From: Rapana venosa
Taxonomy: Eukaryota > Mollusca > Gastropoda > Neogastropoda > Muricidae
DNA: 64,000 nt
NCBI GenBank assembly: GCA_028751875.1
Contig: CM054144.1
Span: 17,949,799-18,013,798 of the forward strand
Reading direction: 5' to 3'
The notes below the pieces were generated by a model. The model was given only the letters and a program-made list of their open reading frames with translations, ran no database searches and was not told where the DNA came from. Shown here piece after piece: positions 1-21,622 of the stretch. Each line of letters starts with the position of its first letter. Position 1 is the stretch's first letter. Made by a program: the position numbers and the translations under genes.

Positions 1-2
1 CA

Positions 3-80
3 TCAATCTGGAATGACCTCCCTCTCTCCCTTCGTGAAAAGCCTACTTACGACAGCTTTAAATCCAGCCTCAAGACATAG
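3..80 (+). mobile_element. 3' end of a non-LTR retrotransposon ORF
   Basis: One frame reads SIWNDLPLSLREKPTYDSF and a few more residues to a TAG stop at about 78-80. This W-N-x-L-P-x-x-L-R ... S-F-K-x-x-L-K-T pattern is the usual C-terminal end of the reverse-transcriptase ORF in CR1/L2/Jockey-like LINEs. Only the tail lies in the window; the rest would be upstream of base 1. The call rests on the motif and on the tail-like sequence at 340-420. Confidence 0.7.
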
Positions 81-185
81 GCCCTACCTATTTCAAACCT
101 AAGATTTTTCCCTCTTGTTTCATCTCATATCTATCCCTGCCTTTAAAAGCCAAAATTCCATCACCCTGCTGAAATGTACAAACTC

Positions 186-186
186 T

Positions 187-267
<81 letters not shown>
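186..267. repeat. (TG)n microsatellite
   Basis: About 40 uninterrupted TG dinucleotides lie between the LINE ORF end and its tail-like sequence. Long open frames here on both strands are products of the repeat. Confidence 0.97.
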
Positions 268-269
<2 letters not shown>

Positions 270-334
270 TGTACATTTGAATTTGTTAGAATATTGTGAA
301 TCATTGTTGTTGCTTGTGTAGGAGCGGATTGAAT

Positions 335-425
335 GGAAGCGCTCTGATTGGTAATTGCAAGATACAGCGCTCTATAAATTCCATATATTATTATTATTAT
401 TATAATTATTATTATCATTATTCCA
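335..425 (+). mobile_element. LINE/SINE 3' tail with (ATT)n
   Basis: The stretch holds GCGCTCTATAAATTCCAT followed by a run of ATT triplets. Near-identical tails occur at 48,305-48,385 and 59,045-59,095 on the plus strand, and inverted at 13,710-13,765, 59,555-59,600 and 62,390-62,420. A shared tail ending in a short simple repeat is typical of non-LTR elements. It probably belongs to the LINE whose ORF end is at 3-80. Confidence 0.6.
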
Positions 426-480
426 TTATCCTCGATATAAAAGAATAAAATAAAAAGAAATAAAAGTGCTTTGTCCACCT

Positions 481-1425
481 AAGGAACCTCTCCACGTATG
501 TTGTACTCATACATGAGCTCTCCACGTACATTGTACTCATACATGAGCTGTCCACGTACTTTGTACTCAAAGAAGAGCCCTCCACGTACATTGTACTCAA
601 TAAAGAGCTGTCCACGTACATTGTACTCATACATGAGCTCTCCACGTACATTGTACTCATACATGAGCTCTCCACGTACATTGTACTCATACATGAGCTC
701 TCCACGTACATTGTACTCATAAATGAACTCTCCATGTACATTGTACTCATAAATGAGCTCTCCATGTACATTGTACTCATAAATGAGCTCTCCATGTACA
801 TTGTACTCATAAATGAGCTCTCCATGTACATTGTACTCATAAATGAGCTCACCATGTACATTGTACTCATAAAAACTCTCCACGTACATTGTACTCATAA
901 AAGATCTCTCCATGTACATTGTACACATAAAAGAGCTCTCCATGTACATTGTACTCATAAATGAGCTCTCCATATACGTTGTACTCATAAAAGAACTCTC
1001 CACATATGTTGTACATAATTATAAAAGAACTCCCCACGTACTTTGTACTCAAAGAAGAGCTCTCCACGTACGTTGTACTCATAAGAGAGCTCTCCACGTA
1101 CGTTATGTTGTACTCATAAAAGAGCTCTCCACGTACGCCGTACTCCCAAGAGAGCTCTCCACGTACTTTGTACTCCTAAGAGAGCTCTTCACATACTTTG
1201 TGATCCTAAGAGAGCTCTCCACGTACTTTGTACTCCTAAGAGAGCTCTTCAGGTACCTTGTACTCATAAAAGAGCTCTCCACGTACTTTGTACTCCTCAG
1301 AGAGCTCTTCAGTTACATTGTACACATAAAAGAGCTCTCCACATACTACATACTCAAAGAAAAGCTCTCCACGTACTTTGTACTCCTAAGAGAGCTCTCT
1401 CACATGTGCTTGTTCAGGTATTATT
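481..1425. repeat. 30-bp minisatellite, about 31 copies
   Basis: The unit is close to CTCTCCACGTACATTGTACT plus CATACATGAG. Early copies carry CATACATGAG, the middle block CATAAATGAG, and later copies CCTAAGAGAG, so variants are clustered as in an array that grew by local duplication. Each unit contains self-complementary pieces (GAGCTC, TACGTG/CACGTA, GTACATTGTAC). Because 30 is divisible by three, several frames stay open on both strands; no start context, intron signal or homology suggests coding. Confidence 0.95.
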
Positions 1426-1784
1426 CCATTTGATTGTCTGGTGTTCAGTAGTTTCTATAAGGAGAAGGGAATAGGATTAAGTGAAAACTATGACAATATT
1501 TAAGGTGATCTGCAAGTTGTGATAAAAGCAGTTGCTGAAATAATTTTTCAGTTCAGTGGTTGGAACGCTGCTGTAGAATCTATCGTTTCGGCATAGTTTA
1601 CCCCCCCCCCCCCCTTTTTTTGTGTACATCCTGCCTCATTTTGCGTTCATTTTAAATAGGTCTACATGATTGTCTGAATCACCTAGCAGTGAATGGACAT
1701 TAAACCAATGAGAAGAAACACACACACACACACACACACACAACACACACACACACACACACGTGTGCGCGCATGATTTTTTTT
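1426..1784. other. Intergenic spacer without a gene
   Basis: Nothing recognisable except a poly-C/poly-T run near 1601-1620 and a (CA)n tract at 1718-1762 with one interruption. Confidence 0.8.
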
Positions 1785-1840
1785 CATTCCCTGGCTAGAG
1801 CTCTAAGATTCACCAATGGTGAGATTTTTGTATGTGATCA

Positions 1841-1872
<32 letters not shown>

Positions 1873-2195
1873 CATCATTTAGGTAGTCGCATTCTGACTT
1901 CATAGGTGGTGTCTAAACACACCTGTGTGTGTGCTTTTTAAAAAAAATGTGTCATCTGTTCTTACTGGCACGAAATGGCCTACTCATCCAAAAGGCAGAA
2001 CAGGTTTTTCACATGTGCACACGATGTTCTGCATATGTTCACAAACGGGGCCTTGGTTTATAGTCTCATCTGAAGGACTTTGACATCCAGTTCAATTTTT
2101 TTGTCACACTGGGAAGAAAGGGCGAGGCTCGGAATTGAACCCAGAGACTCACGACTTAATTGTTGGCAGGTGAACATCTTAACCATCCTGCTACC
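1785..2195 (-). mobile_element. tRNA-derived SINE, tail type 2
   Basis: Read on the minus strand this has a tRNA-like head near 2110-2195 (GGGTTCAATTCC-like B box), the common SINE body with the GTTTATAGTCTCATC motif inverted at about 2055-2075, then the 3' module with the CTCACCATTGGTGAA core (1808-1825). A poly-C run of about 29 bases interrupts the 3' module at 1841-1869. The same head, body and module order is seen at 36,985-37,385 (plus) and 46,900-47,320 (minus). Confidence 0.75.
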
Positions 2196-2214
2196 TTCCT
2201 TCTTAACATGATTT

Positions 2215-2355
2215 TAAAAACAGAGAGAGAAGGGGGATGGCAAGAGACAGAGAGAGACAGACAGAGAGGTAAAAAGAGAGAGAGAGACAAACTAAGGAAG
2301 AGAGACAAAGACTGAGAGAGAGAGAGACTTACAGACAGACACACAGACAGAAGAG
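2215..2355. repeat. (GA)n-rich low-complexity tract
   Basis: Imperfect GAGA and GACA repeats. No coding signal. Confidence 0.85.
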
Positions 2356-2489
2356 ACAAGTCACATTTTATTCCATTTTTTGTGCTGTTGTTTATTTGAT
2401 AGAAAAAAACTAGTTCATCTGGTAATTACACAATAAAACTTTATCAAGAAACACCACAATAATTTGGACCCATTTCAGTATAGTAATGA

Positions 2490-2700
2490 TCGCGTTATAT
2501 AATCATGCACATAAAAAACCCCACGGCAACAAGAGAGTTGTCCCTGGCAAAATTTGGAAGAAAAAAGCCATTCTGATAAAGAAACAAATACAGACAGGAA
2601 AAGAAAAAAAAGTGGTACTGCTTTTGTGGCGAAGCGCTCTTCCCTGGAAGAGCAGTCCCAGTTTCATTGCAGAGAACGTTGCCATGACTTAAAGTGGTAT
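2490..2700 (+). mobile_element. SINE family D fragment
   Basis: The stretch contains CCCCACGGCAACAAGAGAG and GAAGCGCTCTTCCCTGGAAG. It corresponds to the minus strand of 19,690-20,060 and of 6530-6760, where the same order of motifs occurs. No tRNA-like head is visible here, so this copy is partial. Confidence 0.65.
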
Positions 2701-2874
2701 ACAATACTATTGAGTACAGTACAATACAATTCAGTACACAATCGGGTTATGATTGCTTAAGGATCATTATATTTTTTCCCCATTATGTTACACTTTTTCA
2801 TAGTATTACTAAGAAAACTGAGAGCAAAGAGTCATGTGTATATAATTTGTTGTGTTTTGTTTTGTTTTCCCTTG

Positions 2875-3215
2875 GGCAGTTGACATTCTTCTTCTTTCTT
2901 CTTTGTCTAATGCTCAGACAGCAAATATTGTTGTCTGTCAAATGAGCGAAAATGCGTTGGGCTTCCATTAAGCGCTGACAAGTGAGACCCATCAGACTGC
3001 AGCGTGGGATAGAATTGTTATATCTAAAGTCCTTTTGAAAAAAAGGCAGGAGAATGGACCAAGAAGGCAGAAAACATACAAGAAAGAGGTCACAGGAAGA
3101 AAAGAAACGAGGCAGAAACAAAGAGAGAGATGAGAAAGAGGAAATTCCCAGGACAGAAGTTCCAGAAGGTGGGGTTGCTTATAATTTTATACTGACAGGC
3201 CCTGACATAATGTTA
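2875..3215 (+). mobile_element. Interspersed repeat family C
   Basis: About 340 bp that recurs at 8590-9130, 29,475-29,800 and 43,545-43,890 in the same orientation. Shared landmarks in order are a CTTCTTC-rich start, CAGACAGCAA, GAGCGAAAATGCGTTG, GCGCTGACAAGTGAG, GAATTGTTAT, GGAGAATGGACCAAGAAGG and ACTGACAGGCC near the end. No ORF is shared between copies, so it is a non-coding element, probably a SINE or other non-autonomous repeat. Confidence 0.75.
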
Positions 3216-3524
3216 TTTGCATATTTTCCAAAGTGGACCTTGTCAGTCTTCGGGACATTATCCCACTGTACATCAACTTTGACCTTAGAATGAAGTGATT
3301 TCCGATTGGTTGAAAGTGGTAATATGGTGACTGGTTTCTCAATCTTGTTCACTTTTATGAAATGTCTCCATGTTACAAAAGTGATGTCAAGTTCTCAACA
3401 GTTGAAGACAATATGCTTTCTGATTGTCTTTAATGCTGTTTGCATGAATTTTTGTTGTGATGGCAGAACAGCGGAAAATGACAAACCGGCAGATCAGTGT
3501 AAGAATTAAAAATTGGTAGATATG
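3216..3524. other. Intergenic spacer
   Basis: No gene, RNA or repeat that I recognise. Confidence 0.6.
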
Positions 3525-4396
3525 TAGCTGAAGACTTCAACGGCATGCAGAAGAAATGGAATCCAGTGGACACTGTGGGACCAGCTGGATGATCTCGACT
3601 TTGCAGACGACCTGGCCCTGCTTTCCCACAGCCACCAACAGATGCAGGACAAGACTACAGAACTAGCAGCCACCTCATTACAAGTTGGTCTCAAGATCCA
3701 TGAAGGCAAAACCAAGATTCTCAAGATCAACGCAGTGAGTGAGGACCCAGTCACACTAAATGGGAAGGAGCTGGAAGAAGTGGAGACATTCACGTACCTG
3801 GGTAGCATCATTAACATGCAGGGCGGCACAGACGCAGACGTCAGAGCAAGAATTGGCAAGGCGAGGGCAGCGTACTTGCAGCTGAAGAACATCTGGAGCT
3901 CCAAGGTGGTGTCGACCCGCACAAAGATCAGGCTGTTCAACTCCAACGTCAAGTCAGTCCTACTATATGGAGCGGAGACATGGAGGACAACAAAGACCAC
4001 CATCAAGAAAGTGCAGACCTTCATCAACAGCTGCCTGAGACGAATCCTCCAGATCCACTGGCCCGACACCATCAGCAATGCAGACCTGTGGCAACGTACC
4101 AACCAGCTGCCAGCCGAAAATGAAATCCGGCGCAGGAGATGGGGATGGATTGGGCACACCCTGAGAAAGCCAGCCAGCAACATCACAAGGCAGGCACTAT
4201 CATGGAACCCCCAGGGAAAACGAAAAAGAGGAAGGCCAAGAAACACCTGGCGACGCGACCTTGAGACAGAAACCAGAAAGATGGGATATACCTGGAGACA
4301 GCTGGAGAGAATAGCCCAGGACAGAGGACACTGGCGGACTGTTGTCGGCGGCCTATGCTCCAGGGGGAGTGATGGGCCTAAGTAAGTAAGTAAGAT
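3525..4396 (+). mobile_element. Non-LTR retrotransposon, 5'-truncated RT fragment
   Basis: An open frame runs from about 3543 to a TAA at 4381-4383. It begins within the reverse-transcriptase palm: [12 protein letters not shown] at about 3592-3630 carries the catalytic A-D-D. Further landmarks are [10 protein letters not shown] (about 3790-3817), the LLYGAETW motif (about 3960-3985), [12 protein letters not shown] (about 4135-4170) and a basic [14 protein letters not shown] stretch (about 4215-4255). The frame ends [12 protein letters not shown] and is followed by (TAAG)n at 4381-4396, a short tandem tail typical of several LINE clades. The 5' part with the endonuclease is missing, so the copy cannot move by itself. 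The open frame suggests a fairly recent insertion. Clade (RTE-like or Jockey-like) is not settled by eye. Confidence 0.92.
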
Positions 4397-5962
4397 ATGT
4401 AGCTGTTGATACCGGAATTCGACCGATGAGTAGAGAAAGTAGAAAATGTTATCAAATCAATATGGCACAACCTGGATTTTAAGTCAAATGTAAATGTAAT
4501 TAAAATTGACCACTGAGATCAGTTGGGTTTTTTTAAAAACAGAAACATTCAAACCATCAACATGAACATGGAAGTCTTCAAAGAGAATATCTATGAATAC
4601 AACATAAACTGACTCAGCCCTGATTTAGTTGCTTCCATGGTTATTGGGGATAGAACCATCAAGAACAAACGTTGCTTAATACCCTTCAAAGAGTGAAAAG
4701 GCAGACAGACAAACACTGACAGTTGCATCCTTCAAGAATTAGGACATAGCTTTTATCTATAAAGAAAAAAATGTTTTGAGATCCAAGACAAGCATTTCAT
4801 CATTGTATTTTCAATATAGTTAATTCTACCAAAATATTCATCCCTGCAAGACTAAATACATCCTGCAAAGCAATGAACACCCTGAGGAGACAAAAACTAC
4901 CAATCTGCATAAAAGATTAAACAAACAAGGACCCGTGAATTATATCAGAATAATAACTGTTTGTATCTATAAGAAAAACACTTAGAGATCCAAGACAAGA
5001 AACTCATTCTTGTGCTTTCAGTTGCATCAATTTTATCATAAATTCCTGAGATCATCATCAGATATGAAATAACATAAAATGTATTCAATGCCAGATTATA
5101 TATTGCTCTCTTTCTCCCCAATGTCCAAATCATGCTTACCTCACAGTTATCACAGTTTGCCATACAGATAGGGATTACACAGATATGCAAGCAGCACACA
5201 TAGATTATACATTTGTTCAATCAATTGAATTATGATGATGTTTCGAAAAAAATACAATTTGCATATGATTTATGAATAAATACCTGTACCATTGCACACT
5301 TGAACACTTTTTTGTTTTGTTTCTCAACTAGATCTCCAAGATTCACCAATGGTGAGACTTTGTGTATGTGATCGTTTCTGCCCACCATGAAGGTAGCTGC
5401 ATTCTGACTTTGGGGATGAACATAAAGATTTTTTTCACACAAGGTAAACATGTATGGAACATCATCATACAAAAAAAACCATTTCTTCATTCCAAATAAC
5501 TGGCCAACCATACAATATGAGACAACACCTTGAGAAGACGCTAACAGTTCAACATATACAGTAGATCTACATAAGAGATCAAACATGAAGAAAATATTCT
5601 GAAGATATAAATCAACATTCCTATAAAAAAAAATCCACACAAAGCAGATCTGCAAAGAGTCATCACTAGAAAAAAAATCCACAGAGCAGAACTACAAAGA
5701 GATTGGACACCCAGACTATAATCTAATGTGGTAACTCTAGTCACCCACTAAATTTCTACACTCAGATCTACATAAGAGATTAAACAATCAAACAATAATC
5801 TGGAGAGGTAAATCTAGTCATTCACACGCAGCCTACTTGCATAAGAAAGTAACCCAACAACAGTTGAACAGATAAATCTAGTCATAAAATATCCTCACAC
5901 AGCCAGATCTTCTCATGAAACTATGACAGTATTTTCCCTGAATAAAAATGTTTCAACACACA
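4397..5962. other. Spacer and CLN5 3' flank
   Basis: AT-rich, with no gene seen. A copy of SINE tail type 2 lies at about 5320-5430 (minus orientation; core ATTCACCAATGGTGAGA). The part next to 5962 is presumably CLN5 3' UTR on the minus strand; I could not place a convincing poly(A) signal. Confidence 0.5.
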
Positions 5963-15551
<9,589 letters not shown>

Positions 15552-15627
15552 CTTTGCGGTCATCAAGTCAAATGGACAGTCACACGATCCAGTCATATGT
15601 GAAAATAACCAAATACCACAATCTCTC

Positions 15628-15939
15628 GATGTTTGTCCTCGTGGTTAGCGTGATGCGCTCGTGATCTGCTGACTCGAGTTCGATTCCTGTTCAAGAGGAT
15701 TTTTCCTCTGGAGTTTACATCAGTGCCGACTCCACTCCCCCCAAAAAGTCCTTGGATGAGACTATAAATCGAGGTCCCATGTGCGAACGCAGGCAGAACA
15801 TCTTGCGCACACGTTAAACCCGTTCCACAGTTCGGAAGAGTAGGCTACTGTGTGCCGGTGGGAAACGGATGAAAAAATTGGCAAAACTGCATACACACGG
15901 GGACTGGATGTAAAAAAGCACATGAGTGCTTATTCCATT

Positions 15940-15942
<3 letters not shown>
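15628..15942 (+). mobile_element. Full-length tRNA-derived SINE, tail type 1
   Basis: The head at about 15,636-15,705 has an A-box-like TGGTTAGCGTG and a B-box-like GAGTTCGATTCC, the two internal Pol III promoter elements. The body follows (GTGCCGACTCCACTCC, GATGAGACTATAAATCGAGG, AACATCTTGCGCACACGTTA, GAAGAGTAGGCTACTGTGTG), then the 3' module ACTGGATGTAAAAAAGCACA and a CT-repeat end. It starts about 80 bp upstream of the CLN5 ATG and so lies in or next to the CLN5 promoter or 5' UTR. Confidence 0.88.
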
Positions 15943-16009
<67 letters not shown>

Positions 16010-16019
16010 AAAGTACAAT
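15943..16019. repeat. (CT)n microsatellite
   Basis: CT dinucleotides with one slip, at the 3' end of the preceding SINE. Confidence 0.95.
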
Positions 16020-16622
<603 letters not shown>

Positions 16623-16639
16623 CTGTGTACTTCCGCAGA

Positions 16640-17549
16640 AAGCCACCCAGTCAGACCAATAGGGACCCACGAAGGACAGAGGAGAGGAGACAGGCAGAGG
16701 AGAGGAGGCGGGCAGAGGAAAGGAAACAGGCAGAGGAAAGGAGACAGGCAGAGGAGAGGAGACAGGCAGAGGAGAGGAGACAGGCAGAGGAGAGGAGACA
16801 GGCAGAGGAAAGGAGACAGGCAGAGGAAAGGAGACAGGCAGAGGAGACAGGCAGAGGAGAGGAGGCAGAGGAGAGAGAGGAGACAGAGGAAAGGCAAGAA
16901 GACAAGGCAATTGCATTGTTGGCATCTGAAAATTTGCCAAGTTTGTTTATGCCAACACCCCCATCACCCAGTCTGTCTCACATACCAACACCCCAGCCTC
17001 TCCAAACCACATGCCTTCGCAATCCCTGCTTCCCACACATGGCTGTGCGTCAGGTGCTGTCACAGTGTTGGAAGCTGACACAGTGGCTGAACAACAAGGT
17101 GGAATTGACCTGGTTGAGGTGCCTGTACCTGACATTAGGATGGAGGGGGAGAACTGTGTCAGATTCGGGATGCAGGCTACAGTGGAGATACTATAAAGAA
17201 CTATGCCGGTGGGCTGAGATACAGATCCTTGCAGAGAAATCTCAGAGAGGTTTCTAGAAACAAGGACTTTCTTAATGTGTATACCTTTGATGAAATACCT
17301 GACACTATCATTTGTGAAAGTGAAGATATGATTTTTCAGTTTATCTGGACAGATGACTCTTACAACCCTGCCGATTACTTTTGGTTTGCAAAAAAGAACA
17401 CCAGGCAACTGACTCAGGAGGAAAAAGACATTTATTCCAAGCTGCAGCTGTGGACACCTGCCCATCGTGAAAGAATCAAAGACAGAATTAGTGCTGGACT
17501 GGATGTTTCACATGTTATGATGGATGCTATCAGATTTTTTCTGGCTTAG
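16640..17549 (+). pseudogene. Disrupted ORF with Glu/Arg-rich heptad repeat, unknown
   Basis: I do not recognise this protein. A frame open from about 16,640 encodes RKPPSQTNRDPRRTEERRQ then about nine copies of the heptad AEERRQ-A (21-bp units, about 16,680-16,860), highly charged and helix-like. After about 16,930 the best frame changes: GAVTVLEADTVAEQQGGI, VEVPVPDIRMEGENCVRF (about 17,060-17,167). At about 17,168 it changes again to RDAGYSGDTIKNYAGG, then LREVSRNKDFLNVYTFDEIP, FIWTDDSYNPADYFWFAKKN and [15 protein letters not shown] with TAA at 17,547-17,549. The second break is explained by one missing C in TTCGGG. A CAG acceptor-like site lies at 16,636-16,639. It could be a decayed gene, a retrocopy, an exon of an undetected gene, or a good ORF broken by assembly errors. 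Confidence 0.45.
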
Positions 17550-17574
17550 AAGTAACTGTGGTTGCCTGTATATG

Positions 17575-17965
<391 letters not shown>

Positions 17966-18316
17966 AAACAGGAGGTTAGGCATATTGTGAGTTAGTTTTT
18001 TCACGTGTTGGAAAGAGCACGAGTTACTGGATCAGACGGAATGTAGGGACACGGAAGCCCTGTCGCAGACTCGGTGTTTATATAATGTTTATGGTTGTTA
18101 CCCTCCCCCCTTTCCCCATTTGCAATGGGCGAAAGTGTTAGGTACCAATTCATCTGAATCGTAATGTAAAACACTTCACCATGTCGTGGAATCCATGCCA
18201 TGTCGACCATTTCAGCTGTAGAAATTATACATCTGTATTTCTGAAAATATGTGTTTTGTGCCCAGTCCCCTTCCCACTGTCCCCTTGTAAATGGGCTTTA
18301 ACAGCTTATTACAATA

Positions 18317-18387
<71 letters not shown>

Positions 18388-18549
18388 CTCGCTCTCTTCC
18401 TTCCATTTTGTTTTCAAAGATATTGCTTGTGCTTTGGTGTTTATACTTTTTACCCTTTTGAGGGCTGATGAAAAAAAGTCATTGTACTTAATCTAGTATC
18501 CTCTGTAAAATAAAATAAAAAAATTATTCGTTCTCTCTCTCTCTCTCTC

Positions 18550-18611
<62 letters not shown>

Positions 18612-18925
18612 TTCCACCGCGAGACAGCAACATCAATAATCAACCAACTTAAAAGGATGGAGTGGGGGAGGGGGAGAGGGGGGGGCAGAGCCGCGGGAGC
18701 AAGGTAAGGTAGCGACGAAGAAAGAAAAAGTCTTAAGCGTGGAGTCAGCAGCACGTAGGCCTGTTTTGATGTATAGTTGGAAACAGGCAAGAGGGAGCAC
18801 GTCCATCCCCATCAGGCTTGAATTGTTGCTTTGACCTCAGTCAGTCGTCACCTCAGTGACGTTCACACCACCGAGTTTCACCTTCTAGGCTACCATCATA
18901 GATGTATGGATCTCCCATCAGGCAG
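17966..18925. other. Spacer with (CT)n blocks
   Basis: No gene seen. (CT)n tracts at 18,322-18,398 and 18,533-18,611. AATAAAATA occurs next to the first. A G-rich stretch lies at 18,660-18,690. Confidence 0.7.
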
Positions 18926-19305
<380 letters not shown>

Positions 19306-19450
19306 CAGTTCCCATATGCATGCGGTTTTGTAAATGTTGTCATCCGTTCCCACCGGTACACTGGCGTACTCTTCCGAAAGGCGGAACAGGTTTTAACGTG
19401 TGTGTGTGTGCAAGATGTTCGCATACAGAACCTCGGTTCATAGTCTCAAA
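19306..19450 (-). mobile_element. SINE body fragment
   Basis: Inverted SINE body: CATATGCATGCGGTTTTGTA, TCCGTTCCCACCGGTACACT, CGTACTCTTCCGAAAGGCGG, ATAGTCTCA. Adjacent to the opposite-facing SINE tail at 18,999-19,070 across the CT/CA tracts. Confidence 0.75.
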
Positions 19451-19689
19451 GGTAGGACTGTCATGTATTGCAATAAAATTTATTTTGTTAGGGTCTTAAG
19501 ATTCAGCTGTACTACAACATGAATCGTTACTGAAGCAAACATGCCCTGTCCTTGAAACTAAAACAGCCAAAAAGAGAGGGTTTGTTTTCTTTGTTTGTTT
19601 GTTTGTTTTTTAGGTTGATATGGCCACATAGCACTGAAAATCCGATAACCTTGCTAAAAACAATTCTTGTATTTGTAGGCCTATCTGTA

Positions 19690-20065
19690 TCCCACTTTAA
19701 ATCACGGCAGATTTCTCTGCATGAAATTCGAGCTACTCTCCTCAGGGAGAGCGCGTCACTACAACAGCAGTCACACTTTTTATTTTCCTGTCTTCGTAAT
19801 ATGTATTTGTTTCCCTCTCAGAGCAGTTTTTCTACAGGAATTTCTCAGGAACACTTATCTTGTTGCCGTGGGATTTTTAACGTGCGCTAAATGCGTGTTG
19901 TAGCCTACACGTGCTTATGGTCATATCCGAGAGGCTATCATTCATACCACTTCTCACAGTCTAGCGGATGGGGAAAGTGTCGGGCACAATCAGGGATCGA
20001 ACCCAGACTTTTCGCTTTCTAGGCAGGTGCTTTAACCAGACCATCAATCCACCACCGGGTTGTAG
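19690..20065 (-). mobile_element. SINE family D, full length
   Basis: Read on the minus strand: a tRNA-like head at about 20,060-19,985 (TGGTCTGGTTAAAGCACCTG as A-box region and GGGTTCGATCCC as B box), then a body with ATCCCACGGCAACAAGATAA, a GAAACAAATACAT stretch and TGACGCGCTCTCCCTGAGG. It differs from the other SINE family in both head and body. Partial copies lie at 2490-2700 and 6460-6765. Confidence 0.8.
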
Positions 20066-20228
20066 AATAGTGCATAGTACTGTACACAGAATAGTACAGT
20101 GTGGGACTGAACATCTCGCAGCGTTGATGATCAAATTCTGCTGCAAAATAAGGAGATGTGCGTTATTCTAGATTTCCTGAAACATTATGGCCGGACGGGG
20201 AAAGAGGGCGTGGACTAAGTGGGGAGCA

Positions 20229-20262
<34 letters not shown>

Positions 20263-20727
20263 GGGGGAGGGGTTGAGGGAGGGGGGGGGGGCAAAAAATC
20301 ACGATTGATGGGGGGGGGGGGTAGAGGGGGGGGGGGGGGCAAAAATCACGATTGATGGATCGAGACAGGGGATTTTGCAGAACAGACAGGGAATAAATCC
20401 ACACACAAATTAATTTGAACATTTGTTGGGCTGCAGTCTGATCATTTATAAATATTGTGTCACAAAACAGTCTTAGGAAATGTAATTCTTTAACAATGAA
20501 GCTAGTGTAATACATACACTATCATTATCTTAAATACAACTGGTAACGGCGACTCTTCCCCCCCCCCCCCCCCCCCCCCCTTGGCAGCATACAGATGCTG
20601 GGGAGGATATTCTGGTTGGATAAATACAAACAGCATAGGCAAGCTTTACTCCGCCTGCCAGTGCCTACAACTGACCAACACGTATTTCCACAACAAGCCT
20701 TCTTAACTTAGATGTGTGTGTGTGTGT

Positions 20728-20767
<40 letters not shown>

Positions 20768-21040
20768 TGGTGTGTGTAGGTGTGCGTGGTGGTGTGTCTG
20801 TGTGTGTGTGTGTGTGTAGTGTGTGTGAGAGAGAGAGGAGAGATGAGAGAGGAGGAGGAGATGAGAGATGAGGAGAGGAGAGAGAGAGAGAGAGAGAGAG
20901 AAGGAGGGTGGGGGACTTCCACGTTAATGGCTATGTTGCTTTTTTTTCAGTGTTAATGTTTAATCCCTTGCCCTCCTAAGGGGGAGGGGGTGTGGTGGGG
21001 AAGGGGTGAGGGGTGGGTGGGGGGGGGGGGGGAGGGAGGG
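20229..21040. repeat. Poly-G/poly-C and GT/GA low-complexity region
   Basis: G runs at 20,229-20,340, with a repeated CAAAAATCACGATTGATGG unit between two of them. A C run lies at 20,559-20,580, TG/TGG repeats at 20,713-20,826, GA repeats to about 20,900 and another G-rich patch at 20,975-21,035. G4 structures are likely on one strand or the other. No gene. Confidence 0.88.
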
Positions 21041-21622
21041 GTTATGAATTGCTGTTGTAAAATAGGTCTAGTACAAGTGTATTCCACTGAGTATATCTGC
21101 AGCGTTTGTCATTAGTTTTTGCTACAAAACATACTTACATTTCTATCATTACTTTGTACAAACCGCATTGCTGTCAACGATATAAAAATACTCAGGAAGG
21201 AATGCTTTGAACAGATCATAATGAAGTCAGCATATGTATAGAGCCCCTTCTCAGGAAGCTGGCCAGAATAAAAAGCTGGCTGAACTAAAGTACGTAAGCA
21301 TCTTCTCAGCTTTAGTAAAAGATTGTAAAGTTTTAACTGTGTACTAAGGTCGCTCAGCGCTCTTTTCACTTTACAGGCACGGTCGTGACTTTTCCCTGCT
21401 GATCTGGCTTTTGACCGCCGTGGTCTCTAGCTGTTTGTTCTGTTACTATGTTGTGATTTGAGCTTATTTTCCGGGCTGATGTATGTCGTGAATTTTTCAG
21501 CCCCCATGAAGTCATCTTGCAAGTATTTTGGTGTTTCAACGTGCGGGCGAGCCCTCAGTGTGATCTGTGCGCCTGTTCCTAGTGGGATACCTTTTTTTGG
21601 AGTCTCTTCAGCGGTACCGACC
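21041..21622. other. 5' flank of the cysteine-rich protein gene
   Basis: No repeat recognised. An in-frame extension upstream of the chosen start reaches further ATGs at 21,458 and 21,503, but only the ATG at 21,623 places a signal peptide at the N-terminus. Confidence 0.5.

Noticed and set aside
481..1425. CRISPR-like array because of regular 30-bp repeats
   Set aside because: Units are contiguous with no spacers, vary gradually, and lie in animal DNA.
418..1433. Several overlapping ORFs of 70-174 codons on both strands
   Set aside because: They are translations of the 30-bp minisatellite; periodic peptides on both strands with no gene signals.
3506..4246. 246-codon minus-strand ORF
   Set aside because: Shadow of the plus-strand reverse-transcriptase frame at 3525-4396.
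15636..15705. Genuine tRNA gene
   Set aside because: Both Pol III boxes are present but the acceptor stem is imperfect and the sequence runs directly into the SINE body; it is a SINE head.
20168..20515. Gly- or Pro-rich protein in the poly-G region
   Set aside because: Encoded by G/C homopolymers; no coding signal.
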